Source: Lentimicrobiaceae bacterium (lineage in GTDB: Bacteria > Bacteroidota > Bacteroidia > Bacteroidales > F082). Taken from it: a stretch of DNA of 64,000 bases. The translations under genes were made by a program, and so were the position numbers. Each line of letters opens with the position of its first letter. Within the stretch, counting starts at the first letter, position 1. This document shows positions 27,931 to 37,020 of this stretch, one piece after another. The stretch spans positions 1 through 64,000 of the forward strand of contig SUWV01000004.1 of NCBI GenBank assembly GCA_015061315.1, given 5' to 3'. Under the pieces are notes generated by a model that was not told the DNA's origin, ran no database searches, and saw nothing but the letters and a program-made list of their open reading frames with translations.

Positions 27931-29079
27931 ATGAACGACATTATCAAAATAATATGCTCTGAATTTAAGGCGATCGGGACCAACATTCCGATTCTTATTG
28001 TATTGATTCTCGGCAATGTAGGTTACGGTTTTCTATATAACTTACTATATAACACAAACGTATATCGCGAAGCACCTATTGCAATCGTTGATATGTCGCA
28101 GAGCGATTTGAGCCGTCATTTCATTGATTATATTGACGCTACACAGCAAGTCGATGTCGTCATGAAGACTCAAGACTTTCATCAAGCCAAAGAAAAACTC
28201 GTCGAGAAAGAGATTATCGGCTTCCTTTATATTCCTTCCGAGCTGAAAGAAAATGTGATGCGAGGCAGACAGACCGAATGTACCATTTACGGCTCAACGC
28301 TTTCATTCTTAGATTATCTTAACATTTCAGAAGCTGTCAATTTCGCTTGCTTGGAAATTAATTCAGAGTTACTCCCTGAGATGATAAAATCTCTTAATAT
28401 GATTGACGTTCTTTTTCTTGCTAACGACAAGGCTGTCAATATCGTAAGCGAGCCGCTTTATAACAGCACTGAAGGTTACGGCACATATCTCATTCCGCCA
28501 GTGATGGTGATTATAATTTTCCAGACCATGATGATAACAATGGCGATGAGGCTTGGAGGAGAAAAAGTCAACAAGACCACAAGACCACAAGTCATTAAGT
28601 CATATAAAATCGTTCTCGGCAAAGCAATCACCAATGTGATGATTTATATTGTATTTTCGGTTTTCTTCTTAGGCTTGCTACCATTGATATTTCATCTTCC
28701 ACATCTCGGTAATTACTTAAACATCACAATCATGATGATACCATATCTTTTTGCGACTGCGTTCTTCTGTCTGTGTTTAGCTCCATTTTTCACCGATGCC
28801 GACATGCCATTGTTTCTCATCGTCTTCATGTCGGTGCCATTGGTCTTTCTGACTGGCATCTCCTACCCTTTGGAGCTTATGCCTTGGCATTGGAAGATTC
28901 TGCATTATCTCTTTCCTGTCGCACCCGCCACCTTAGCCTTTGTGAAGTTAGACTGTATGGGCGGCGATCTAAGTAATATACGTCCAGAACTGCTGACACT
29001 CTGGATACAATGCGCTGTTTATTTCTTAGTCGCGGTTTTAGTATGGAGAAGAGGGACAAGATGTATTAATAACTTATAA
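27931..29079 (+). CDS. ABC-2 type export permease (second)
   Basis: The 382-residue paralogue of the preceding gene has the same plan: one helix, a periplasmic domain with APIAIVDMSQSDLSRHFIDY, then five helices including FLTGISYPLELMPWHWKILH near the end. A cytoplasmic or loop stretch after the second helix (GGEKVNKTTRPQVIKS) is encoded by GTCAACAAGACCACAAG repeats. It is the last gene of the TolC-HlyD-permease-permease operon, and a strong inverted repeat follows. Confidence 0.87.
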   Translation: MNDIIKIICSEFKAIGTNIPILIVLILGNVGYGFLYNLLYNTNVYREAPIAIVDMSQSDLSRHFIDYIDATQQVDVVMKTQDFHQAKEKLVEKEIIGFLYIPSELKENVMRGRQTECTIYGSTLSFLDYLNISEAVNFACLEINSELLPEMIKSLNMIDVLFLANDKAVNIVSEPLYNSTEGYGTYLIPPVMVIIIFQTMMITMAMRLGGEKVNKTTRPQVIKSYKIVLGKAITNVMIYIVFSVFFLGLLPLIFHLPHLGNYLNITIMMIPYLFATAFFCLCLAPFFTDADMPLFLIVFMSVPLVFLTGISYPLELMPWHWKILHYLFPVAPATLAFVKLDCMGGDLSNIRPELLTLWIQCAVYFLVAVLVWRRGTRCINNL

Positions 29080-29083
29080 AAAA

Positions 29084-29126
29084 GACTTACGGACAAGCAT
29101 AAACCAAAATCGCTTGTCCGTAAGTC
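29084..29126. terminator. Perfect 15-bp hairpin between convergent genes
   Basis: GACTTACGGACAAGC pairs perfectly with GCTTGTCCGTAAGTC across a 13-nt loop. On the minus strand it is followed by TTTTTT, so it ends the T9SS gene. It probably also ends the export operon from the other side. Confidence 0.8.
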
Positions 29127-29179
29127 GAATAATTTACAATAACAGTTAGAGTTTTTGTATATCGTATTGTTACTCCGTA

Positions 29180-31516
29180 TTACCTAATCACTGTTATTTT
29201 TTCTGTAACAAAACCTGTTTCCGTTGTAATATGAACTACATAAATTCCAGCCTCATATTGAGTTAGGTCGATTATTTGTTCATTGTCAATGACTTCATTA
29301 TTATACATTACTTGACCGAAAGCATTGACAATAGTGATACGTGTCATTTTCTCAGCTGCAATCGTAAGCTTATCTTTAACTGGGTTAGGATAAATGCTTA
29401 ACACATTTGAATCGTTTTCCGCTAAGCCAACATATTCTATAGTCAAGTTTTGTGGACATGATATTGCATAATTGGTATAAACCACTCTGATGTCATATTC
29501 GTATGTACCAAGTTCTGTCATTGGATCAGAATATGTTTCTTCCGAAATAATATCATTCACAACCAATTCACCATCACGATAAAGAACAACTCCAAGCGGA
29601 TCTGCGCCACGTTCTATGAAGCCTCGCACCTGCCATGTCATTGGAAGACCAAACACATCAGATGCCTTAAACCATTGTTCTCCGTCTATTGAAATCCAGT
29701 CACCGTTTTTGCTTTCGACATCAGAGAATGGTGCCACTTGTGTAGAGCCATCAGTGTTTGTAAACACAATCCACAGATTCTCTGTACCATTAATAACAAC
29801 AGGTTTTAACAAATTGAAATCAACATATTCTCCTGTTCCATTACACTCGTATTCTTGTTTGGTAACCAATGTTTCAGGAATTGTATCGCCGCCTAAGTAT
29901 ATGAAGAACTCACCAGAGTGAGCTTCCCCGTCGAACATCATGATTTTCGTCAGATTGCCTGGCATCATATCTAATGCAGGGAACATTACTCCCCAGTAGA
30001 AACTACTGCCGTCAGTTTGACCAATATAATTGAAGTTAAGGCTGTCGTCATAATTCAAGAAATCTGTCATATAATTACCTTCTGGGAGTTTCCAAGTAAG
30101 TATTGCATTACCATCTGAACATGTAGATGCAAGGTCTGACACGCCTTCAAATTCATCACAAGCCACACATGTCCAAGTGTATTCCGTTGCTTCGGCATCA
30201 CCGGTGTTATAGTTGGCAATGACTGATGTCGTGTACTTTTCACCTGGCGTTACGTCCTCATGCTGATAATATGATGTAGTCACTGTCGCCTCTTCAACGC
30301 CATTTAACAGCACTGTGTAGCTTTCTATAGCACGGGTATCAGCGTTTTCGTTTTCCCATTTTGCAAAGCCGGTCGGCGACACATACAAATCTTTAGCCGC
30401 ATTTATTATTTCAGTGAGTACGCACTCTAACGCGGTTTCATCTGTAATTTCTATAACCTCCGCTGTAGCGCACGACTCATATCCTTTCTTGTATACAGTA
30501 TATTCGTATGTGCCCTTGCGGAATTCTGTCCATTCATAACTTGCTGTAGCATCTAATACTGCCTCATAGTCAAATCCCGTCTCATAAAGATTGACAAATT
30601 TGACTGTCGTTCCGCTCATACTTTCCGTCGCATTCGATGTAACTGTCACTGCAACAGTAGTGTACATGTCTTTGTCGAGTGTATTCGACCACACTATTTT
30701 TGGTTCTATTGAATTGAGTACAATATTATCAACGCCAATACCGTAACCGTTATAATCTTCATTCTCGAAAGCGACATAAATTGTCTGACCTATAAACTGT
30801 GTGAGGTCTATTGTTTTATAAGTCCATTCGTTAGCGTATGAATCAGCTGTTGAGAATACCGTTTCCCATGGACCTTCTTGCGATGTGCCGACTTTCACAT
30901 TCAAAACACATTTATCGCCTAAAAACTCAACGTTGGCATAGTCGAATGACAAAGCAGCTGATATAGAGGTTGTAAGGTCAACAGCGCTTGTAATCATCTC
31001 ATAACGCAAGCCATCGTATGCAGTGCCGTTTGAAAATGCGGCATATTTTCCTTTTGCCGGAAAATTGGTGTAAGCGAGTCTTTCCGAAACGCTCCATTCC
31101 GAAGTGGTCTGATATATCTGCTGCGATGTAGTGACCCAACCTTCAGGCATCATGCCATCTTCAAAATCTACATTTATTATATTGACATTATTATCATTAG
31201 TCTCACTTACTACCTCAACGCCCCATTGATAGACTCCGAAAGGCGCTTCTGCCCATGTAGTATCAACTATAACTGTACCAGTCACTTTCTCCGCAAAAAG
31301 CTCCACGTCCTTCCCTTTTATGACATTTTTCTTGTAAACATTATATTCACATGTGTCACAATTAGTTGACTCATCCCAACTCCATACCACTTCAACTTTA
31401 TCGTCATTGATTTGTCTCGCGCATACTTCCGCTACGGTATCCGCTTCCCTGTTAAATGCAAATGCTGATGAAGCGATTAACGACATCAGCAAAGTAAATG
31501 TTAAAAATCTTTTCAT
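29180..31516 (-). CDS. Secreted T9SS cargo protein with choice-of-anchor J domain
   Basis: This 778-residue protein has a signal peptide (KRFLTFTLLMSLIASSAFAF). Near residues 110-270 it has a MAM-like/cleaved-adhesin (choice-of-anchor J) domain with VDFEDGMMPEGWVTTS and FEDG-type sequences. Several fibronectin-like and carboxypeptidase-regulatory-like segments follow. A typical C-terminal type IX sorting domain ends it (LSIYPNPVKDKLTI, AGIYVVHI). It is exported by the Bacteroidota type IX system and probably fixed to the surface. No peptidase active site was found, so adhesion or a structural role is more likely than proteolysis. The gene stands alone, convergent with the export operon. Confidence 0.87.
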   Translation of the reverse strand: MKRFLTFTLLMSLIASSAFAFNREADTVAEVCARQINDDKVEVVWSWDESTNCDTCEYNVYKKNVIKGKDVELFAEKVTGTVIVDTTWAEAPFGVYQWGVEVVSETNDNNVNIINVDFEDGMMPEGWVTTSQQIYQTTSEWSVSERLAYTNFPAKGKYAAFSNGTAYDGLRYEMITSAVDLTTSISAALSFDYANVEFLGDKCVLNVKVGTSQEGPWETVFSTADSYANEWTYKTIDLTQFIGQTIYVAFENEDYNGYGIGVDNIVLNSIEPKIVWSNTLDKDMYTTVAVTVTSNATESMSGTTVKFVNLYETGFDYEAVLDATASYEWTEFRKGTYEYTVYKKGYESCATAEVIEITDETALECVLTEIINAAKDLYVSPTGFAKWENENADTRAIESYTVLLNGVEEATVTTSYYQHEDVTPGEKYTTSVIANYNTGDAEATEYTWTCVACDEFEGVSDLASTCSDGNAILTWKLPEGNYMTDFLNYDDSLNFNYIGQTDGSSFYWGVMFPALDMMPGNLTKIMMFDGEAHSGEFFIYLGGDTIPETLVTKQEYECNGTGEYVDFNLLKPVVINGTENLWIVFTNTDGSTQVAPFSDVESKNGDWISIDGEQWFKASDVFGLPMTWQVRGFIERGADPLGVVLYRDGELVVNDIISEETYSDPMTELGTYEYDIRVVYTNYAISCPQNLTIEYVGLAENDSNVLSIYPNPVKDKLTIAAEKMTRITIVNAFGQVMYNNEVIDNEQIIDLTQYEAGIYVVHITTETGFVTEKITVIR

Positions 31517-31901
31517 CTTGTAAAAAAGTTAGTTAATAATTAAGTTTTATAAAGTGTTTGTTAAAATTCATGTCTCGCAAATATATAAATATTTTGTCAA
31601 TGATGTAAGGCTTTAATTTATTTTTATCACACTTTATTTATTCAGTTGATTTGGGCGTTCCGGCAAGCCGTCGGGCTTTCCGCTATATCTTTTTCCGCTA
31701 CGCTCCAAAAGGATGCCGCTCCAATCCCTAACGCATTGGCGGCTACTGAAAATAAGTAATATCTTTTGCGTATCCCAACGACGTAATCGTGATGACTACT
31801 GAGACCCAAATCTTCACATCTACATCTTTAACATTTTTTAAGTTAACGGACAACATTAGTTTATAAATCACTATCTTTGCATAACAAATAATTTCAGATA
31901 A
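31517..31901. other. Intergenic region with GC-rich repeat copy B
   Basis: The region holds a CAAATATA (minus TATATTTG) box for the T9SS gene at 31578-31585 and a GC-rich repeat at 31653-31746. A TTTAACATTTTTTAAGTTAACG segment follows, with TATCTTTG at 31872-31879 before the oxidoreductase gene. No gene is seen. Confidence 0.55.
31653..31746 (+). repeat. GC-rich dispersed repeat, copy B
   Basis: GGGCGTTCCGGCAAGCCGTC to TCCAATCCCTAACGC, near-identical to copy A except for the small CAAG change near the start and the TACG/TGCG loop. Confidence 0.8.
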
Positions 31902-32477
31902 ATGAAAAAGTTATTTTACATCGACGCTTGTTTGAGAGATGGTTCTAACACCAAGAAGATTGCTGATGCTGTCATTTCAGAACTTTCTAAACGATATGAT
32001 ATTGAGACGATACGACTGTCGGATCATAATTTCCCTGTCGTGAATAACGACATTCTCAATGATCGTAACAACGGCTATGTTCCTGAGGAATATGTTGAGA
32101 TTGCGAGAAAGATTGCCGCAGCCGACCGTCTCGTTATTGCAGCTCCTTTCTGGGACATGAGTTTCCCGAGTGCGATGAAAGTCTTTTTCGAGAACATGTC
32201 GCTGTTCAACGTCACATTCGGCAGCAACGAGAAAGAATGTTATGGCTTATGTAAGGCTGAGAAAGTGTTGTATATCACCACGCGAGGCATGAACATCAGC
32301 ACCGGTGACGAGTTGGAGCAGGCAACGCCTTATATCAAGGCACTCAGTAAGTTATGGGGCTTAGGCGAGTTATTTATCATCTCTGCCCAGAACATGGATT
32401 ACAGCACAGAGGAAGAGAAATGCGACAAAATCAAAAAAGCAATAGACGAAGGATTGAGACTCTGCGAAGAGTTTTGA
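31902..32477 (+). CDS. Flavodoxin-fold NAD(P)H oxidoreductase (azoreductase-like)
   Basis: The 191-residue protein has a flavodoxin-2 fold. The N-terminal beta strand with the FMN phosphate loop is KKLFYIDACLRDGSNTKKIA, followed by AAPFWDMSFPSAMKVFFENM, the usual FMN ring-binding loop of azoreductase/NQO-like enzymes. It would transfer two electrons from NAD(P)H to quinones or azo compounds in the cytoplasm. A TATCTTTG promoter box lies 22 nt upstream. Length and motifs are complete. The physiological substrate is unknown. Confidence 0.85.
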   Translation: MKKLFYIDACLRDGSNTKKIADAVISELSKRYDIETIRLSDHNFPVVNNDILNDRNNGYVPEEYVEIARKIAAADRLVIAAPFWDMSFPSAMKVFFENMSLFNVTFGSNEKECYGLCKAEKVLYITTRGMNISTGDELEQATPYIKALSKLWGLGELFIISAQNMDYSTEEEKCDKIKKAIDEGLRLCEEF

Positions 32478-32580
32478 TTATGAGATGAGATAATAATTTA
32501 GATTTTCACATTTTGTCTTTAAATTTTATTATATTTGCACTGAGTAAAAATACTCAACACACTGAGTAAAATGTAATATA

Positions 32581-33765
32581 ATGTATAAAAGAAGTGAATA
32601 TCACATAATTACACAACGTCTTAAAGAGAAGCGGAAATTCATACAAGTCGTAATGGGTGCTCGTCAAATAGGGAAATCAACGGTTGTCAAACAAGTATTG
32701 AAAGACATTGACCTACCCTATCAGTTTTTCTCTGCCGACAATATTCCTGCCACTAAACAATCCTGGATTTCAGATTGTTGGGATGCTGTCAGGAGTATCA
32801 AGAAGAGCAATAATTACGAGAGTATGATTCTTGTAATTGACGAGATACAGAAGATCTCAAATTGGAGTGAGGCTGTAAAGAAGGAATGGGACGCTGATAC
32901 TTTTAACGACTGCGATATCAAGGTGTTGCTTTTGGGAAGCAGTAGAGTTATGTTGGAGAAAGGATTGTCGGAATCGTTAGCAGGACGCTTCGAAGAGATT
33001 AGAATGAGTCATTGGAGTTTTCTTGAGATGAAAGAATGCTTTGACTTCAGTCTCGAACAATACATATATTACGGTGGTTATCCTGGTGCCGCATCATTAA
33101 TAAATGACAACGACCGCTTTAGTCAGTATATACAGTCGGCAATCATCGATGCGACTATCAACAAAGACATACTGATGGACACTCCCATTAACAAACCTGC
33201 TCTGTTGAGACAAACATTCGAACTTGGAGCTTCGTATTCTGGAGAGTTGCTCTCGTTGAACAAAATGTTAGGTTCTTTGCAAGATGCAGGTAACACAGTG
33301 ACATTAGCGGGATATATCAATCTACTGAACGAAAGCGGCTTACTTTGTGGCCTACAGAAATTCAGCATTGACAATGCAAGAAGAAAAGCCAGTATTCCTA
33401 AATTGCAGGTATATAACAATGCGCTAAAAATGGTTTATAATTCATCGTCATTCGAACAGTCTTTGATAGACAGAAAACATTGGGGACGAATATTCGAGTC
33501 AGGGATCGGTGCATATTTGGTCAGTCAGGCTTTTACTCATCGTTTTGAAGTTTATTATTGGAGAGAACGTAACGACGAAGTAGATTTCATATTGCGCAAA
33601 AACAACTCATTGATCGCTATTGAAGTAAAAAGCAATGCTGAGAAAAACACTTCAGGATTAGACAGGTTCCGTCAGAACTTCAATCCTGATAAAGCTTTCA
33701 TAGTTGGTGAAGGAGGCATCACTCCTGAAGAATTTCTCTCAATGAACATAAAGAAGCTGTTTTAA
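32581..33765 (+). CDS. AAA ATPase with DUF4143
   Basis: This 394-residue ATPase is of the AAA_14/DUF4143 family: Walker A GARQIGKST (26-34), Walker B SMILVIDEIQKI, sensor VLLLGSSRVML, and a C-terminal DUF4143 domain with YYWRERNDEVDFIL and AIEVKSNAEK. The latter is a PD-(D/E)XK-like fold with an exact D..ExK pattern. Such genes are widespread in Bacteroidetes and their cellular role is unsolved. The gene is alone, with an AT-rich upstream containing TATATTTG. The start at 32581 is the only reasonable ATG. Confidence 0.88.
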   Translation: MYKRSEYHIITQRLKEKRKFIQVVMGARQIGKSTVVKQVLKDIDLPYQFFSADNIPATKQSWISDCWDAVRSIKKSNNYESMILVIDEIQKISNWSEAVKKEWDADTFNDCDIKVLLLGSSRVMLEKGLSESLAGRFEEIRMSHWSFLEMKECFDFSLEQYIYYGGYPGAASLINDNDRFSQYIQSAIIDATINKDILMDTPINKPALLRQTFELGASYSGELLSLNKMLGSLQDAGNTVTLAGYINLLNESGLLCGLQKFSIDNARRKASIPKLQVYNNALKMVYNSSSFEQSLIDRKHWGRIFESGIGAYLVSQAFTHRFEVYYWRERNDEVDFILRKNNSLIAIEVKSNAEKNTSGLDRFRQNFNPDKAFIVGEGGITPEEFLSMNIKKLF

Positions 33766-33789
33766 TAGAATCTAATAAATTCAATACTT

Positions 33790-34191
33790 ATGAACAAACA
33801 AGAATACATTCAAGCCAACAGAGATTGGTTGAAGGCTAAGGCTCAGGAAGATGGCGTCAAGGCTCTTCCTCACGGAATATATTACAAGGTTATCAGCGAA
33901 GGCAAAAACGACGGCGTACATCCATCGCCACGCAGTGTCGTCACGGCACATTACACCGGCTGGACTATCGACGGTAAGGTATTCGACAGCAGCCGCGACG
34001 AGAACGTCCCTATCGCATTCCGTCTTAACGAGTTAATAGAAGGCTGGATCATCGCGATGCAGCAGATGTGCGTCGGCGACAAATGGGAGATATATCTTCC
34101 TGCCGAGATGGCTTACGGCAACTATTCGCAACCAGGAATCCCTGGCGGCTCGACGCTTATATTCGAGATAGAACTGTTCGGGATAGCGTGA
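33790..34191 (+). CDS. FKBP-type peptidyl-prolyl cis-trans isomerase
   Basis: The 133-residue protein is a compact FKBP domain without a signal peptide. It has VVTAHYTGWTIDGKVFDSSR, ELIEGWIIAMQQMCVGDKWE and the usual IPGGSTLIFEIELFGI end. It catalyses proline isomerisation during folding, here in the cytoplasm. It lies 24 nt after the DUF4143 gene. The last about 48 bp of the gene are present a second time at 35189-35236, 1 kb downstream. Confidence 0.92.
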   Translation: MNKQEYIQANRDWLKAKAQEDGVKALPHGIYYKVISEGKNDGVHPSPRSVVTAHYTGWTIDGKVFDSSRDENVPIAFRLNELIEGWIIAMQQMCVGDKWEIYLPAEMAYGNYSQPGIPGGSTLIFEIELFGIA

Positions 34192-34765
34192 GGATGTTTT
34201 TTATCTCCACGTATCGCGATGTATTTGCACGTATATTTTTGGAATCTGAGAAATTGAGAATCTGAAAATCTGAGAATTTATTTCTGCTAAATCCATGAAA
34301 ATCCGTTGAATCCGTGGGAGAATGGATTAAGACCCACAGATGGCACAGATTGACACAGATTATTTTGTCCACGAATGGGCGTAAATTATACGCTAATGAT
34401 TTTTATCTCCACGTATCGCGAGGTATCTGAGCGAATATTTTCCGAGCTTGTCTCGAATGTGATACGAAAGAGGTTTAACCACAGATAAGACAGATTTATA
34501 GAATCGAAAGTTGAGATTTGAAAACTAAAAATTATGCATTGTGAATTATGCATTATAAATTAATCTTGGGCGTTCCGGCTATCGCCGTCGGGCTTTCCGC
34601 TATATCTTTTTCCGCTACGCTCCAAAAGGATGCCGCTCCAATCCCTAACGCGACCTCCCCGATTAAAAATTAAAAGTTCTATTATTGAAAATTTAAGAAT
34701 TTTATGGTGATATAATATATAATGATTTAACTATTGTTAGAGTTCAGGTATTTTTTAATTACGCG
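34192..34765. repeat. Repeat-filled region after the FKBP gene
   Basis: No gene is visible. Contents: a partial CGTATCGCGATG element (34198-34245), AATCTGAGAAT words, a CCGTTGAATCCGTGGG and CACAGATGGCACAGATT segment, a full CACGAATGGGCG element (34366-34447), ATTATGCATT words, and GC-rich repeat copy C (34568-34652). Confidence 0.6.
34568..34652 (+). repeat. GC-rich dispersed repeat, copy C
   Basis: Near-identical to copy A from GGGCGTTCC to CCCTAACGC; the following GCATGGCGGCTGCC part is absent. Confidence 0.8.
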
Positions 34766-35080
34766 TTACGCCACCTGTGACTGAACTCTATAACCAAGAG
34801 CAATGATCATATCAAGATTATAGTGAGCGATTTTTCGTTTCACCTGTCTGTTCCCCTCTTGTCGAACTAATAAGAAATCCTTATAAGTTCGATTTTCTTC
34901 CAGTTCTTTATCTGCATAAATATTGCTAATATGCATAGAGATATTTTCCTGAGTTGTACAGTATATCTCTGCCAACTGATTCTGTGTCAACCATAAGTCC
35001 TCGTCGGAGAATCTTACCGACACTCTTGTTATCTCGTTATCGTCCTGATAAATAATAATTTTATTTTCATCTTTCATCAT
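34766..35080 (-). pseudogene. Truncated RhuM-family gene
   Basis: About 104 residues from an ATG with a GGAGG site: RFSDEDLWLTQNQLAEIYCT and YNLDMIIALGYRVQSQVA. This is the N-terminal third of RhuM proteins; the intact copy at 48280 is 335 residues. After QVA the frame stops, and the following RVIKKYLNS-like codons hint at a deletion in the usual RIWATQRL region. The N-terminal HTH-like domain could still be expressed. A TACTTTTG box lies at 35096-35103 upstream. Confidence 0.75.
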
Positions 35081-35347
35081 CAACCTCCTTCTTTGCAAAA
35101 GTATAAAGAAAAATCTTCACTTATACAATTTTAACATTTTTTAACTTTTGTGTTCCTAAATGGAAAGTTAACGGGCAAAAGTACATAATGGCTCGACGCT
35201 TATATTCGAGATAGAACTGTTCGGGATAGCGTGAGGTCCGCGAAATTACGCTAATGTTATCTCTGCGTATCGCGAGTATCGGCACGGATATTTTTAGGAC
35301 TTAACAGTAATGATTGGAAGTTGGAAGGTATGCAGATTTAAGTTATT
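35081..35347. repeat. Intergenic region with duplicated FKBP 3' end
   Basis: Positions 35189-35236 repeat the last bases of the FKBP gene (GGCTCGACGCTTATATTCG through ACTGTTCGGGATAGCGTGAG). A degenerate CGTATCGCGAG element follows (35237-35302). No gene is seen. Confidence 0.75.
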
Positions 35348-36373
35348 TTATAGTTCTTCGTTATAATATACTTTGTAATATTTTCCTTTTGCGTCTTCGC
35401 CTTGTTCTATATGGTCGCGGTTGCCGTCGATGATAATCTGTATCTTATCGTCGAGACGAATCACGCGTTTGTAGGAACGTTGCTGTTTCTTGAAGGCGTT
35501 GTTTGAAATAGCGAAGTTATCGTCGATAGTGATGTCATTATCAGCTTCATAGTTCTTTTTAAAGTTATGAAAGCTCTCAATGACAGCAGATTGTTCTATG
35601 ACTTCATTAGCGAACTCTTCGATATCGAAAGTGTCTTTATCTTTAAAAAATTGTAAAGATTTATTAAGAAGATCTATCTGGTCAGCTTTCGACACCTCAA
35701 ATTCCTTTGGTAGTTCCTGTGTCACAAAGTTCTTAGCCATCGCCATGACATTCTGAGTGTTAGCGTACTCATCTTTACGCTGACGCACATGTAAGAAATC
35801 ATCGGTCCAGTACAGAGCTTCAGTACCTTTATTAGTGTTATCGACTATGGAAACAACGTAGCCCTCTTCCCTATCCTTATTGAAAATCAGGCAACCCTTA
35901 TCGAGTTTCTTGATATTGATACCCTGTTCGCTCTCGAGGTTCATCTTACCGCCAGAATGTTGCACTTTAAGGAAAGTGTCTTTGTTTTCGGTCTTGAAGA
36001 TACCTATCGCATCGACGGTGGTACCGCTCATGATGCAGTCGGAGAAGTAAGCCACGTAGAACTCGCCGCCTTTGATTTTAGGGTGCGTGCTTTGTTCGTA
36101 GAGATGGCGAGCTAACTTCACCGACTCCTCGTGGAGCGACGAAGGATCCTCGAATATCTTGGAAGCTGCGCCATGCGCCACATTATATTCTATACCGCTG
36201 TCGTGATAAAGGTGGAAGAACTCACCTATGTTAAAGGCATTTAAGAAAAACTTGGTCAAGATGTTACGCATTTCCTCGTCGAGAGAGACATTCGACTTTG
36301 CAAGATGCACGCCCTCCTCTTCCGACTTATTACCAACAAGATGCAAGGCTATATGAGTGAGTTTTGTTTCCAT
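35348..36373 (-). CDS. NdpA/YejK-type nucleoid-associated protein
   Basis: The 341-residue protein matches the 37-kDa nucleoid-associated protein family, with an N-terminal ALHLVGNKSEEEGVHLAKS-like start, YVAYFSDCIMSGTTVDAIGI, and a C-terminal GYYxVYYNEEL-like end. Members bind DNA and RNA non-specifically and are found in chromosomes and on plasmids or islands. A TAATTTTG box (36391-36398) lies just upstream. It stands alone next to a long repeat region. The function is inferred from the family only. Confidence 0.8.
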   Translation of the reverse strand: METKLTHIALHLVGNKSEEEGVHLAKSNVSLDEEMRNILTKFFLNAFNIGEFFHLYHDSGIEYNVAHGAASKIFEDPSSLHEESVKLARHLYEQSTHPKIKGGEFYVAYFSDCIMSGTTVDAIGIFKTENKDTFLKVQHSGGKMNLESEQGINIKKLDKGCLIFNKDREEGYVVSIVDNTNKGTEALYWTDDFLHVRQRKDEYANTQNVMAMAKNFVTQELPKEFEVSKADQIDLLNKSLQFFKDKDTFDIEEFANEVIEQSAVIESFHNFKKNYEADNDITIDDNFAISNNAFKKQQRSYKRVIRLDDKIQIIIDGNRDHIEQGEDAKGKYYKVYYNEEL

Positions 36374-36540
36374 AAGATTATATTGATTCGCAAAATTAGG
36401 AAAAAATCCATTATCAATTGAAAGTTGAAAATTGAAAATTGAAAATTGAAAGTTGAGAATTAGGAATTGTTAAGGGGATTAGTTGAGTTGGTATGGAAAA
36501 GAGTCTCTACTAATTTACACTTTATATTTTTCTTTTACAT

Positions 36541-36735
36541 TGATTCTTTTCTCTTTTTTTCCGCAAAAAAGAGAAACAGAAAAAGCTCGCCGCTACGGAT
36601 AAATCTGCTAAAATTTTCTTGTCTTCGCTGAACAAAAATAAACTCGCTGCGATCAGACAGTATTTTTGTTTTAACCGCTACGACAATAAAATTTCTTAAC
36701 GCGATTTCTCCAAGGCGGCAGGGAGCGTCCTGGAT
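36541..36735. repeat. Nested-hairpin element
   Basis: It contains a perfect TTCTCTTTTTT/AAAAAAGAGAA hairpin (36549-36575). A two-level nested inverted repeat follows: AAATTTTCTTGTC (36611) pairs with GACAATAAAATTT (36682) with one mismatch, enclosing AACAAAAATA/TATTTTTGTT (36631/36661). It ends AAGGCGGCAGGGAGCGTCC. Confidence 0.7.
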
Positions 36736-36819
36736 TTAAAAGTTGAGATTTGAAAACTGAAAGTTGTTAATTGCAAACTGTTAATTGTAAATTGTACATT
36801 GTTAATTGTCAATTATTTT

Positions 36820-36960
36820 GGGCGTTCCGGCTATCGCCGTCGGGCTTTCCGCTATATCTTTGCTCGCTCAACCTCCACCCCGCTTCCAAAATCCCGTCCC
36901 CGTTCCCAAAAGAAGCTCGCAAAGGATGCCGCTCCAATCCCTAACGCATGGAGGCTGCTA
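36820..36960 (+). repeat. GC-rich dispersed repeat, copy D with long variable centre
   Basis: The flanks match the other copies, but the centre is about 50 nt longer and closes with CTTTGC/GCAAAG instead of CTTTT/AAAAG. Confidence 0.8.
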
Positions 36961-37020
36961 TAAAAGTGAAAGGGTAAAATCAGACAATAAGGGATTAGGA
37001 AAAAACATTCAAATATCAAG

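Larger units (their letters stand above)
36374..37020. repeat. Long repeat region with nested hairpin element
   Basis: No gene is visible. Contents in order: TTGAAAATTGAAAGTTG words (36416-36470), a roughly 190-bp structured element (36541-36735), more word repeats (36740-36815), and the large variant of the GC-rich repeat (36820-36960). Confidence 0.6.
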
